From Perkinsus chesapeaki (Eukaryota; Perkinsozoa; Perkinsida; Perkinsidae), in contig JAAPAO010000097.1 in assembly GCA_013115145.1 (NCBI GenBank), positions 1 through 64,000 on the forward strand: a DNA stretch of 64,000 bases, written 5' to 3'. The notes beneath the pieces are model-generated. The model worked only from the letters and a program-made list of their open reading frames with translations, made no database searches and was not told where the DNA came from. The position numbers were made by a program, and so were the translations under genes. How positions within the stretch are numbered: position 1 is the first letter of the stretch; every line of letters begins with the position of its first letter. Shown in pieces: positions 12,722-23,194 of this stretch.

Positions 12722-13830
12722 TCGACTTCAACCGAAATTCTTCGATGAAGCTTCCAAGTCTCGCCGTAATAAAAACAATACTTTAAGTTCAACATTATGT
12801 CCCAGAATACAACGCCGCATCCAGGAGGAGGTACCAGTCATGGCTCCCAGACGGACTACTGGAATTGATATTTTATTTTGGTCTAGCAACATCTTCGAGG
12901 ACTATATTTCTTAGGCAAGATGACTCGCTGGTGGTACACATGTATGAAACATTTTCATTATATATCCGCAATAAGAACAACTTTTGATCCTCCAACTTAA
13001 GGAGGAGTAAAAGTTTGTCTAGGAGGCTCCAAGAAGACATTTTATATATTATCATTCCTCAAGAGCAAACTTAAGAGCTAATATTAAATTATTAATAGTG
13101 ATAAATGTGAACTATCTAATATGGAAAATATATGTATACATCACAGCCCCATATACACATATTGGTAGATAACTTCAAAGTCGTATTAACAAATGCATAT
13201 CGTACTTATTCTTAAACGATAATAATTATCTTCTTTAATGTAAGGCAGCATCCCTTCAATCTGGTTCAAGCTATCTATATCATATTAAGTACCAAACCCG
13301 TATTTTCCGACAAAGTTAATTCTACACACAGAATCCAGACTCTAAGCGTCTTTACAAATCGCACGAAAAGTTTTCTAGTGGCCAAAAAACAAGTACTAAG
13401 AACCTGCTGGGTCTGCTTATCTTATAGTGTAATGAGCTTCTCTAGACTCAAGACTTATGGGCATCCAAGGGTCACCACCGCGTACTTGTCATTTTACTGT
13501 ATATCACAGCTACCGTGAGGAAAGCGCGTATGTGATGCTGATTCTTCACACAACAGACCATAATGATTGATCTAAGTCTATCGGTTCCCAGCTTCCACAC
13601 TACTTGAAGAATTCAATTTCATCCACCTCATCTTCCCCCGCTTGTCGACGATTACACAAGCTGTTCTTCCCCCAACATTCGTTCGCATTGTAATCATAAT
13701 CGGTCACTCCGGTACACGCCGAGGACTCCTCATTTCCAACAATGGTATCCATAGCTTAACCGTGCAAGATACAAACTACCTCAACTTTGTAACAAACTCA
13801 ACCGTCAAAAATAAAAAGAAAACCGAGCCT
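12722..13830. other. Spacer, nothing supported
   Basis: AT-rich with only short open frames on both strands. No splice-compatible exons, tRNA or obvious repeat were seen. Confidence 0.4.
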
Positions 13831-16296
13831 TCATCGCACATGAACAGGCCCCACCACTGAAACCTCCTCAGTGGCCTCATCCTCGATTCCCAGCCAAATA
13901 GAAGTGATTGCAAAAACCAGAAAGAGTACTCCACCAGCAATACAAATATGTCGCTCTGAGATACTCTTCGCTAGAAGCTTACCTCCAATAACAGCTATAC
14001 CAGTACCTGATTAATAACGTATCTTTACTCAACACTATTAAGGAGAGATATCTCTGCATTCCTTCTCGAATTAGTCTAGATCTACGCTAAGCATATAACG
14101 ATATGGACGTGGCTTCTTCGAGAGGCAAGGTATTCCTAATACGGAAATATCATAACGTGTGTTTGACATTGATACTCCAAAACGAACAACCTCGTAGCTC
14201 AATACAGATACTACCATAACCGTCATGGAGCGAGTGTGGGTGAGATAACCAAATTTGATAGACGTTCCGAATGCTAGAAAAAACCATCGAATGCACGCCT
14301 TTTCGCCCTCTGTTCAACATTCGTCATACCTCTAATACTTCCCAAGTACGAAATCGCCACTCATATCAAACTTGGATATCTACCCCACTTCTTCATTCCG
14401 ATCATGGTTTTCCAGATAATACAAATGGACGATGAAGATTGCACGACCAGCGACCTCAACTCAACATTCACACTAAACTGACTGGTAGAAATTCGCCGTT
14501 ACGTGAACCAGTTCAAACTGAACGCTACGGTCGAGGTTTTCGTTAGGCTTACCAAATCTGATTTAGGCCATACTCACACTATCCCTCACCGATGAGCATG
14601 AAACCCGAAAACCCGAAAACCCAAAACCCGAATTTAATGACGTCCCTTTATTACATATGCAATGACCAATTATCCCTCCCAACGTGACCCCCAAAGTGTT
14701 CTTCGATGATGCCAACGCTATGGTAGATATTTGACTTCTATCTCCCCATTCAGCCAGAAACGTCATCATAAACGCCTAATGATAATTCCCGCGCGCCAAG
14801 AAATTACGCTATCAATTACCTGCGTGAAAATACGAAGGGCTGATCGAGAAAAAAGAGCTTCACCCGAACAGTTCCAAGTCTAACAAGAGGAATATTTTCA
14901 TGGCGCGCAAGAAATTCATTTAGTACTCGCCTGCTGCTCCGACCAGCTTCACATTCCTCATCCGCTTCTGATGGCGGCGGAGTGTCTTCGTCCTTTTCTC
15001 TGAAGATAGAGGAAAAGTCGGTATGGAAATATATAAATCCCAATGCTTGAATCTAGATCCGCGGTTCTAGAACAACCGTACCTACTGTCTTTAATATTTT
15101 CCATCAAACTAGGCCTTCATGACGAATAATTGGAACTCGGCGAATCTTCAACGAACTCTGTTGCGTGCGCAGGTTCCATTCCCAGGCTGTCCTTTTTTAG
15201 GCGAAAAAATATTTTCCCGCAAAGCTTCGAAAAGACTCCATCGTTGACATTTTCATAATATTCTCACAATGAGAGCGTTCAAACGACATCTAACATGAAA
15301 CCCTAATCTCTCCACATCCACTGGATCATTTATTCCTACAAAGTGAGAGTACGCGATACGAGCCCTGATCCCGAATACGACTACTTCAATTCCATCTCAA
15401 CTTCCTTTAGCTCTTCATTCTCTCCCTCATCAGGTCCCATGTCATAGGCCTCCTTCAACAACTTTAGACCTGATACCAATACTTCATCAAACGCCAATCG
15501 ATCACAAAAGTAGCTACTACTGATAAGCTGCAATATGCTTGTTATCATCAGTACAGAAGCTATAAGATCTCCAACACAAATACCCGCTAAACCTAGCTAG
15601 CATTCTAAGCTATAGCCTACCGATCTGGTATGCCTCAGTTCTTACGGGTGCGCAAATGAGTATCTTTTATACTTCACCTGCTATGTTATGTGTTTATTGT
15701 GAGCGTCGAGTTCATTTTGTGTTTCCTTCTTCACAAACATATTTCCTACAAAAACTACGCGTTGCCATCACTTTCTATTGAAACTGAGGATCACTATATT
15801 TCTGAAGCTTGACAAATTTCAACCAGACCACTTCATCGAAAATGGACCGCAGTCTTCTACTTAATATAATTCTCAGTGATATTTAATAGTTTTATTACTA
15901 ATAACACAGCAGACACTATCCAACCGCCATTACAAACTTGAAAACAAGGAGATCTAATAATGCACCCGCCAGGATTCGAACCCGATACCTTCCGCTTACC
16001 AAAGTAAATAAATAGCACTATGCAAGAATAATGTGTAAATTCTTTGCTGAGTAAAGTTGGCAATAAAAAACCCAACACGGCCGATAAAACCTACCAACAC
16101 AATCACACCGCGCACCACTCCCCCTCTCCCTCACCGTCATCAGAGCCAAGGCTCCTATGGCCCCAGCAAAAACCACAACATGACTATGCTTCATCGACAG
16201 CACTGCAGCGATGAAGAAGGTCTTATCGCCAATCTCAGCGCAAAGTATCATCAGAAATGAAGCTACGAAAGCCCCGACAAATCCACTGCCATTCAT
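13831..16296 (-). CDS. GDT1: GDT1/TMEM165-family (UPF0016) cation transporter
   Basis: Multi-pass transporter of the Gdt1/TMEM165 family, which moves Ca2+/Mn2+ in the Golgi in yeast and humans. Seven exons join in consistent phase: 16296-16135, 16090-16000, 15469-15385, 14999-14927, 14879-14820, 14775-14655 and 14006-13831. Both signature motifs are intact, EIGDKT in exon 1 and EWGDRS in exon 6. They lie in two homologous membrane halves separated by an acidic loop (GPDEGENEELKEVE, then DEDTPPPSEADEE). The product is ~260 residues, somewhat shorter than TMEM165. The ATG at 16296 gives no clear N-terminal signal; an upstream exon across the satellite/gap region is possible, since CTGTCAG just upstream could be an acceptor. 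Introns carry a tRNA-like element, telomere-like repeats and GGCGCGC palindromes. Confidence 0.95.
14601..14632 (-). repeat. Telomere-like TTTYGGG run in a GDT1 intron
   Basis: On the plus strand it is ACCCGAAA-type units (AAACCCGAAAACCCG...). On the gene strand it reads TTCGGGTTTTGGG..., about 25 nt after the donor of the last intron. Confidence 0.9.
14776..14819 (-). repeat. 44-nt GDT1 intron with GGCGCGC palindrome
   Basis: Complete intron with GT and AG ends. Its centre is TTTCTTGGCGCGCGGGAA, a near-palindrome, and the flanking exons join in frame through the EWGDRS half. Confidence 0.9.
14880..14926 (-). repeat. 47-nt GDT1 intron with GCGCGC palindrome
   Basis: Complete GT-AG intron with centre TTTCTTGCGCGCCATGAAAA, resembling the neighbouring intron 14776-14819. 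Confidence 0.9.
15110..15228 (+). repeat. SINE-like tRNA-related repeat, copy 2
   Basis: Homologous to 10156-10278: CTTCATGACGAATA, AACTCGG, a B-box with one change (GGTTCCATTCCC), a T6 run, then AAAATATTTT. It lies antisense inside GDT1 intron 3. Confidence 0.8.
15954..15999 (-). repeat. tRNA 3'-half-like element at a GDT1 intron donor
   Basis: Directly after the donor GTAAGCGG comes GGTATCGGGTTCGAATCC, a T-arm/B-box, then TGGCGGGTGCATTATTAG. The protein alignment places the true acceptor at 15470, so the 46-nt element starts a ~530-nt intron. It ends in AG and could once have been a complete short intron. Confidence 0.8.
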
Positions 16297-16330
16297 CGTG
16301 GATGATATACCTGACAGGCGGGCATACTGA

Positions 16331-16415
16331 CCGAGGCCCGTGGGGTCGTATTCGGCCTATTGCTCCCGGGAAGGTACATGTTCCCTATCAAACATTCCAT
16401 AGTAGCACCGATGAT
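16331..16415. repeat. Dispersed repeat, copy 2
   Basis: Near-identical to 9388-9473. Its right end is the seed of the adjoining 44-nt tandem array. Confidence 0.9.
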
Positions 16416-16662
16416 AGGAATAGATTCCCTATCGAACATTCCATAGTAGCACCGATGATAGGAATAGANNNNNNNNNNNNNNNNNNNNNNNNNNNNNNNN
16501 NNNNNNNNNNNNNNNNNNNNNNNNNNNNNNNNNNNNNNNNNNNNNNNNNNNNNNNNNNNNTTCCATAGTAGCACCGATGATAGGAATAGATTCCCTATCG
16601 AACATTCCATAGTAGCACCGATGATAGGAATAGATTTCCTATTGAACATTCCATTATATCTC
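16369..16662. repeat. 44-nt satellite array with a 92-nt assembly gap
   Basis: The unit is built from TTCCCTATCGAACATTCCAT, AGTAGCACCGATGAT and AGGAATAGA. Near-identical copies flank a run of N at 16469-16560, so true array length is unknown. It lies just upstream of the first recognised GDT1 exon. Confidence 0.95.
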
Positions 16663-17173
16663 CTCAATAGGAATATATTTCCTTTCTACAATTGAACAGC
16701 GCACTACTAATAATCTTGCCATTTAAACCAAAGTTCTATACATTGGCACCTCCCCATTGTAACTGGGCAGAATTAAGGCTGCATCTACTACCAAGATGCC
16801 AAGGAGTCTCAATGCGGGATACGATCGCAATAATTGACTGTAAACCGGAACAGAAAAGCCCTACTGGAAAATCCCATCAACTCACACACATGACGAACCT
16901 CATGATATTATAAAGGGTGCACGCGCAAGCTGAATGCCTTTCGAGAACAACTGCAACGCATTTCTCACCTCGTGCAAATCTCGCAAAAAAACCAGTTTCC
17001 ATAACAACTGTTGTATCACCCAACGCAAGCACAGGAGACACTAATGCCGCGGCGGCATTCAGCCTCGAAACCATAACAACTCACACCACTATACACAACA
17101 CTCATAACATTACACCGGCGAGCCTCCGATTGCTCGTATTGAAAACAAAAACCCAACACGTCTTCTCAAAGGA
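16663..17173. other. Spacer between GDT1 and the secreted-protein gene
   Basis: A minus-strand open frame at 17074-16877 starts with a hydrophobic stretch and could be a 5' exon of GDT1, but no splice junction could be fixed. Otherwise nothing supported. Confidence 0.3.
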
Positions 17174-18089
17174 CTAAAACGGAGAATCCTGATCCAATGG
17201 CCAACCTATGAACGACAACCTTCTCTTGAAAGTATCACAGTTAATGACAGACAATATTGATAAGCCATGATTACTAGAAGACTCTGCTGCTGGTAAGCAA
17301 AGATTAGACGCAACATTTAACAATACCACCAACAAGACTTGAACAAGAAAAGCTTTGATGCAGCTAGACCAAAAGCTGCCTCCGAGCACCTCTATGGCCT
17401 AGAGCAACAAAGATTTGTAGTGACGGAACTGATATAGTTATGCTGTTGTTAGCATCGAAGAACTGGATGGTTGTCTCTGAGGAAAATCGTTGCCGACGCG
17501 CTTCCAACAGCGACTTACGGTCAATCACCCCAGCAAACAATGCCGGCAAGTTGGTCGGGTCGTCGATAACCACTTTGTTCACACCGCCGCTGTCGAGCAT
17601 GTGGAAGGGAACATGGCCGTTTGATGATGCTACGACTTTATACGGATTTTCAGTGGCAACGATCCTAAGGAGAAGCGTAGGACCACCCATGGCAAAAGCT
17701 ACCTTACAATCGGTCTATCATCCTGGTACTTTGGGTGACTTGAACTTCAGCTGAGGCGTTGCCACCGATCAGAGATATGCTACCGTTGAAGACGTACAGT
17801 CCATCCGGAGTAGGAGCCCCTAAGCAAAAAGATGTCAGGTCAGCAACTCCGAACAAATAGTCACCTGGGGTGGATGTAGGCCTTGGAGTGGTCGGACCAG
17901 TTGGGGCAGCAGTTGTCGGCGAAGGCTGACTGGTCGGCGGCACTTGAGTGGTGGTGGTGGAGCTCGAGCCTAAAAACGGTCAGGTCCGGTTGGAGACCGT
18001 TGTCCTATACTACTCGAAGAGCATCCTGATAAATTCACAGCAACGAGGAAGGTCGCAACACTAGCAAAGGTGATTATGTCAAATCTCAT
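17174..18089 (-). CDS. Secreted/surface protein with Ser-Thr-Pro linker
   Basis: Exon 1 (18089-18011) starts MRFDIITFASVATFLVAV, a clear signal peptide, ending in GCSSS. A 41-nt intron leads to exon 2 (17969-17730): a Thr/Ser/Pro-rich linker (TTTTQVPPTSQPSPTTAAP), then a globular start (YLFGVADLTSFC). A 31-nt intron (17729-17699) leads to exon 3, which continues through FAMGGPTLLLRIVATENP and PFHMLDSGGVNK to about 17390. All three junctions keep phase. The C-terminus may end at 17364 or splice to a last exon ending at 17174 (WPLDQDSPF). The mucin-like linker suggests O-glycosylation and cell-surface display. Family unknown. Confidence 0.65.
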
Positions 18090-18639
18090 TAATGCGACTG
18101 GTAGTAATGACTTGCCGGCCTGACTTCCCCGTGCGTGGCTGTTTCGATCTTGCGCGTACGTGCAGAAATGATTCGCAAGATTGCAAGATCCGAAACGACG
18201 CACGTATCGCAGGTCACCTAGGACTCCGCCAGGCAAGAGGAGCCGACTTTATATGGGGCGCGGTTGCCCGAGCCGATTGAATATTGGCTGTTGGAGGACA
18301 TATTCCGCATTGTCATCCAATTGTGGAAGCGAATCGCTTGGATTGGTTTTGCGCGACATTCCGAAAATATGGAGCAGTTTATCTCCAGCACCAGGAATCT
18401 TCCGGTTTTGGACTACAGCGATCACCAATAAACAGAGCTGCTCCAAAGGACAGTAACAATATTTTTAGCCTATGCTACCTGTCCTACCGCGAGACTCTCA
18501 AGGAACACGTCATCTTAGCCGCATTTTTAAACGCGCCTGGAGCTGAAGCTGCTGCTCACATACTGGGCTCCTGACCCCACACTGCCGCCTCACTTGGCCA
18601 CGGTCTGACGATCAACTTGAAATGTTGATTACCCGACAG
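18090..18639. other. Upstream of the secreted-protein gene; no gene resolved
   Basis: Contains overlapping short frames on both strands with no splice-consistent model. Likely promoter and 5' region of the minus-strand gene starting at 18089. Confidence 0.35.
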
Positions 18640-19160
18640 ATTTGGGGAATGTACCATGGACTTCAAGCTTCACTTGGCCGCGAGTGATAGACTGGCCAAA
18701 ACGCAATCTCACACCGGCGCTCCACGAGTCGTGGACCACGACCCACTAGCACCAACGCTTAACGTACCAAACTGGCGATTCCAGAAGTTCACAGAACTGG
18801 ATACTTCTACGCAATCAATCTGTACTCTCCAAAGGCATCAGTAAACAATCCCTTGGAGTCCAATAGTCGGAAAACGACCCAACCCGAGCTCTTGCCTGCG
18901 GTACGTAAGACAATCTCACGGCAGTCGAGTCGGTTGAGCCGACACATGAATCTTCGCGAACCGGTGATAGAGATCGAGTGTTAGCGTCCAACCTCGGCCG
19001 TAGAACCTCGAACACTTCCGTTTATTAGTAACGGTGATTTGTAGCAACCGAAAATACCAGGCTCCACACTGAGCCCGCCCTGAGCGAAGTGACGAACTTC
19101 GACACTTACACGACATACTTCTTCCAGTAGCGTCAGTGAACTCCCGTGACGCCGCGTCGG
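18640..19160 (-). pseudogene. Degenerate copy of the 3' end of the C2-domain gene
   Basis: About 500 nt align with 23750-24255, the last ~120 codons of the gene at 23892-28384. Preserved pieces include RHGSSLT, EVRHFAQGGLSVEP, CYKSP and GEYRL. A TAA falls where the parent continues AGREHS, and indels shift frame between the preserved blocks. Homology extends slightly past the parent stop codon. It is a partial duplicate with no visible start. Confidence 0.85.
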
Positions 19161-19166
19161 CCCGTC

Positions 19167-19187
19167 AGCGATTCTCTGAGAATCGCT
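19167..19187. repeat. Perfect palindrome with 1-nt centre (10+1+10)
   Basis: AGCGATTCTC and GAGAATCGCT flank a single T, right where homology between pseudogene and parent stops. Confidence 0.9.
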
Positions 19188-19189
19188 CC

Positions 19190-20512
19190 TTAGAGAACTG
19201 CTAAAGTTGGGGTCGGTAGCCTTTTTGGGTTGAGAAATCTAATGTTACTAACATTACATCAGTCAAAAGCACGTATATCATATATGCGCTAGACTATCTA
19301 TCTGATAATATTAGATATTCCAAATATGTAGAGTTTCTAAATGATGGAGTTGAGTTCATGACTCATGAATCATGAGTTTTATAAGTAGTGTAATCCTTGT
19401 TTTAATAAAAGATGACCTTGGTTATGATAAACATAAAAATGTTGACGAGATAGACAAGACTAGCAAGATCCGAAATGCGATACTGCAATAGCGGTTCCCG
19501 TGGAGCTGTACTAGAGGCGCGGGAGCGCGGCGCAATAATCGGTACGGATTCAGGATCTCAAAGACGCAAATCAGCGCTGGCAAGTGATCAGTGGCTCTGT
19601 GAGAATATGAACTGTGATCATACTGCACGTCTGCGAGTGTCCTAAATATGATTGTATCTTCAATTGCGAGGCATTCTAAATGCCGCATTCCTCTGTACGC
19701 AAGAGCGACTCCGAGCCGCGTTCAGCCGCTTGTGGGTCGGGATTTCGCTTTCGAAAGAGAAAGTCTCGGTCAGCTATCGACTCTGTTTAACAGATGGAGA
19801 GGCGCAGAAATTCATTGACGGCCCTCGCGAGCGTCGGAGACTGGATATATCGATCCCGCGATCTCGAGGTGTTCAACAAACTGGGGGGAAAGGTGTAGAC
19901 AGAACCGGTTCCATGTTCACGGCTCTGTCGCGGCCCAACTGTGTTCTGCGCGGACGTGCGGGTTCTGTTGCCTTGCCTATATGCATTCGTCTTTGCCACC
20001 TTGTCAGACATTCACCGCTGCCTACTCGAAGCATGCTCACCACTCTCCTACTCGGCTTTCTCCACTGGTCAGAAGCTGTCAACAATTTCACGGATTCCCT
20101 GAGCGCGTGAGGAGGGATATACTGCAGACATCATCACAGCCGCCGTTCTCCACAACGATGCTGAATAAATTCGATGATACGATAATGATCCCATTCTGTC
20201 GCTTAGGTATGCCTTGCCAGGGAGCCGTAACCTCTCGCAGTTGGGTCGCTGGCAACAACTGTCCTTTAAACAGCTGGTAGACCACTCAAAAGGTAAATTC
20301 GTGCGGGCTAATGCGGAATGTGCTAGCCTACCCTTGCTAAGTATGAGACGGTTACCATGGGGCGGCTACCGGGACAGCTGCGTAGGCAGCTCCAGTGTAG
20401 ATCTATAATAGATACAAATCAATAGAAACAAATATAATATATACAAGAATCAATAGATCATCTATTGATTCTTGTGTCACACAAGTTGTGTGTTACCTAG
20501 GAGTTTTCTCAG
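19190..20512. other. Region upstream of recognised S28 exons
   Basis: Should contain the signal peptide and first exon(s) of the S28 peptidase. Several open frames at 19650-20110 are GC-richer than their surroundings, but none gives a convincing signal peptide joined in phase. Two palindromes lie at 20443-20475 and 20478-20492. Confidence 0.35.
20443..20492. repeat. Two adjacent palindromes with 1-nt centres (16+1+16 and 7+1+7)
   Basis: 20443-20475 pairs ACAAGAATCAATAGAT with its exact complement around one C. 20478-20492 is CACACAA, G, TTGTGTG. They lie 20-70 nt before an S28 exon acceptor at 20513. Confidence 0.95.
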
Positions 20513-22636
20513 CGGGTGTTATTGGCCGGATAAGACACAAGCGCCATTCGAAGAACTCTTCCAATTTCTAGGTCCGGGAGGTGGCACCTTTTTACAGCAG
20601 TATATGCAAGACTATTTTACTTTCAATCGGACAAATCCAGTAAGCCTCGCTTTATGAATTATGTAGAGTGTTCTCAGCTACGTCTTCTTGTGTGACCGTC
20701 GCGCTTCCAATGGACTCCTCGCAATAATGACAAATTCTAGAGTTTCATCAGATAATCTTCTTGGCCATAAGTGCTTTGAGTCTCTCAAAGGCAAAAGAAC
20801 TTGAAATTGAAATGAGAGGTGTGGCGCGGCAAGTTGAAGCGGCCACGTTCGTACTGGAAAGAAGGCGAGGACAACTCGAACACATATCTCATCTTTCTGA
20901 GATCTGAAGCTTAGGTACACTGGTACTAGCAATCCCACACAAGAATACTCTACCGAAACGCTCAAGAGGTTGTTTTCGATGGAGCAGATTATCGCTGATG
21001 TCGCAGCCTTCGGGACGAACTTACAGGCCAAGAATCCTGGAGTGAAGATAGTCCTATTTGGATGCAGCCGTGCCGGGGCACGACTCTCTCGCACTACTCG
21101 GTCATATTCAAATCATCATTTCAGCTTATCGCCGCTCTGGCCCGAAAGAAACACGGGGACATCTTCATTGGAGCTGTCACGTCCTCAACTCCATTCAAGT
21201 TCAAACTGGCAAACGATGAGTAGGTCATCCGGGAAGTTTGAGTGGCTTGGAATCGGTTACATTACCGGCTATCTGTATAGAGCACATCTGGGCTTCATTT
21301 AGCCTGGGCAAAGCTCGTATAGTTATGACGTCGTGCAAATCGAAATTCTGAGTTACACGTACTTCATGACTGTGATATACTGAGTCTTCTTAGGTACAAC
21401 TCCGTCTTATCTCAAGACTTATCTAGCCCAAGCCTCGGAGGTAGTCCACAATGTCTGACTACGGTGAGTTATAAGAACCGTCACCCTTGCGCAGTTGTAA
21501 TCTCTTGTAGCTCACCAACGCACACATGGATTTTGCCAAGTCCATGGAGACAGCCGAAGGACGCCGAGAGGTCGAGAAGAAACTTAAAATTTGTGATGGG
21601 ATCCTCGAAGATGTGAATAATCAGATATACACGTGAATATTAATACTATTCCGATTTTCATTCACATCATTGAGCTTGTCAGCACTGTTATGGGCAATCT
21701 ACTAGGGACGAGTCTACAGTATAATGATCCTGGCTGTACAGAGAATTACTGCAACATAAAGAAGATATGTGATAGACTCACAAGAGGAAGGTAAGGTCAA
21801 ATCAGTTTCTTATCTCGTCCTTCTTATTTAGTGACGCTGCGCTCGACAAGCTGGCTGACATCTACAATACAAATAAACCGCTCAAGCCTGGATATTATTG
21901 TCGAAGGAAAACGGCGAGACTATTTATTGTTACGTAATTTAATGGATGAATGAATATACAGTTCAAACTTCCATGTGTTCATGACGGAAACCCCGATGTT
22001 TGCAGATTAAAGAATAGAATGTCCAACAGCTCACGAAGGTTAGGGTACTTTGACGCATGCAACATTGCCGGGTTCCCGGAGTGCAGCAGCGGAAGCTGTC
22101 CTTTCTACACAAGTAAAAGCTGGGTTGATTTCTATCTTATGTTGTGCAAAGAAGGATTCGGATTATCCAAGGATGAGGTATGCTGTCGTGTGCAACAGAT
22201 CGCGTGATTTCGAGGTGGCAAGATACTTAAGAACATCGCAGACTTTCAGCAGTACGTTGAGAAAGACTTGGATAAAACTACAAATATATTATCCATTAAT
22301 GGTGATGCCGATCCTTGGTATCCATCTTCGATCACTAAAGCAAGAATGGGCCTCGATATTATGTGGGTGAGATATCACAAATGCTTAAATATAATAGCCA
22401 ACTCAAATTCCTCCGGCAGGTGAAAGGCGCGTCACATTGCTACTGGTGTGGTCACTCCGACAAGTAAGTAGTGAGAGTTGCTTATCCACTGAAACTTCTC
22501 CTTAGCGGTCAAGGTTCTGTTATCTTATTATTATCTTTGTGGAGTTCTTTGTTTGCTTACCGTAAAGTTATCCGGTTGTTTAATCAGGGACGTCGTAGAC
22601 GGCATTCTCGATGTTGTGAATAAGTGGCTTGCCTAG
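20513..22636 (+). CDS. S28-family serine carboxypeptidase (PRCP/DPP7-like)
   Basis: Secretory or lysosomal Pro-Xaa carboxypeptidase family. Exons: 20513-20639, ~20664-20740 (uncertain), ~20800-20864, 20915-21077, 21125-21219, 21394-21463, 21511-21632, 21683-21790, 21832 on, ~21960-22177, 22215-22366, 22420-22463 and 22588-22636. Family landmarks in order: PTQEYSTETLKRL, MEQIIADVAAFG, catalytic Ser in FGCSRAG (usual motif GGSYxG), HGDIFIGAVTSSTP, QYNDPGC, CNIAGFPEC, catalytic Asp in NGDADPWY, and catalytic His in GASHCYW. Two introns, 20865-20914 and 21078-21124, start with GC rather than GT; phase and alignment both require them. The signal-peptide exon was not found. The Cys replacing the second Gly beside the catalytic Ser is unusual. 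Confidence 0.9.
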
Positions 22637-23190
22637 CGGAGCTGTGCATCTCATAATCGCAGCCGATGATGATTAATACCCAGTCGGTGATACCGTATCA
22701 AGATGCTCACTTAGCGTCCTTGAGCATCGTATGCTTATTGTTCACCACTGCTGCTAGTATGAACGGCTCGGCTCTGTTCTGTCGTTGTGGGCTGTGCTTT
22801 AATAACTCACTCTCAGCTCAGACACGTCATTTCGTAGTCAACTTTTTACTGGTAGAACTGCCGAGAGCCTTAACAAAAAACCGCGAGCCAGAGCCTTCGC
22901 ATCCAGCAAGAAAGCTCAATCGAGATGCTACTGCCACGTTGCGTGCCTGGATACAGAATGTTGAACAACGTGGTAGAACATCATCCGTCGGATATCTATG
23001 TCGGACATCGGATGCCCCGTCGAAAATGAGATACTGTCTCAGAGATACTGTCTCAGAGACAGTATCACTTTAATGCAACCCCATGACTGAGCAGAAACAT
23101 TGCATATCATACCGGGACAGTCCCGATCCGGTATATCATTTCTTTTTTTACGGTCCGTAAACCATTCGACGGAATGGAGAAGGGAGGAGA
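22637..23190. other. Spacer with 135-codon frame and palindrome
   Basis: A plus-strand frame at 22666-23073 has a hydrophobic start and basic middle but no recognised family. It ends in the palindrome at 23044-23066 (GATACTGTCTC, A, GAGACAGTATC). A second imperfect hairpin, CCGGGACAGTCCCG, follows at ~23112. The coding status is doubtful. Confidence 0.3.
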
Positions 23191-23194
23191 ATAT

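Noticed and set aside
16369-16662. Possible CRISPR array
   Set aside because: Units are contiguous 44-nt tandem copies with no unique spacers, and the DNA is eukaryotic.
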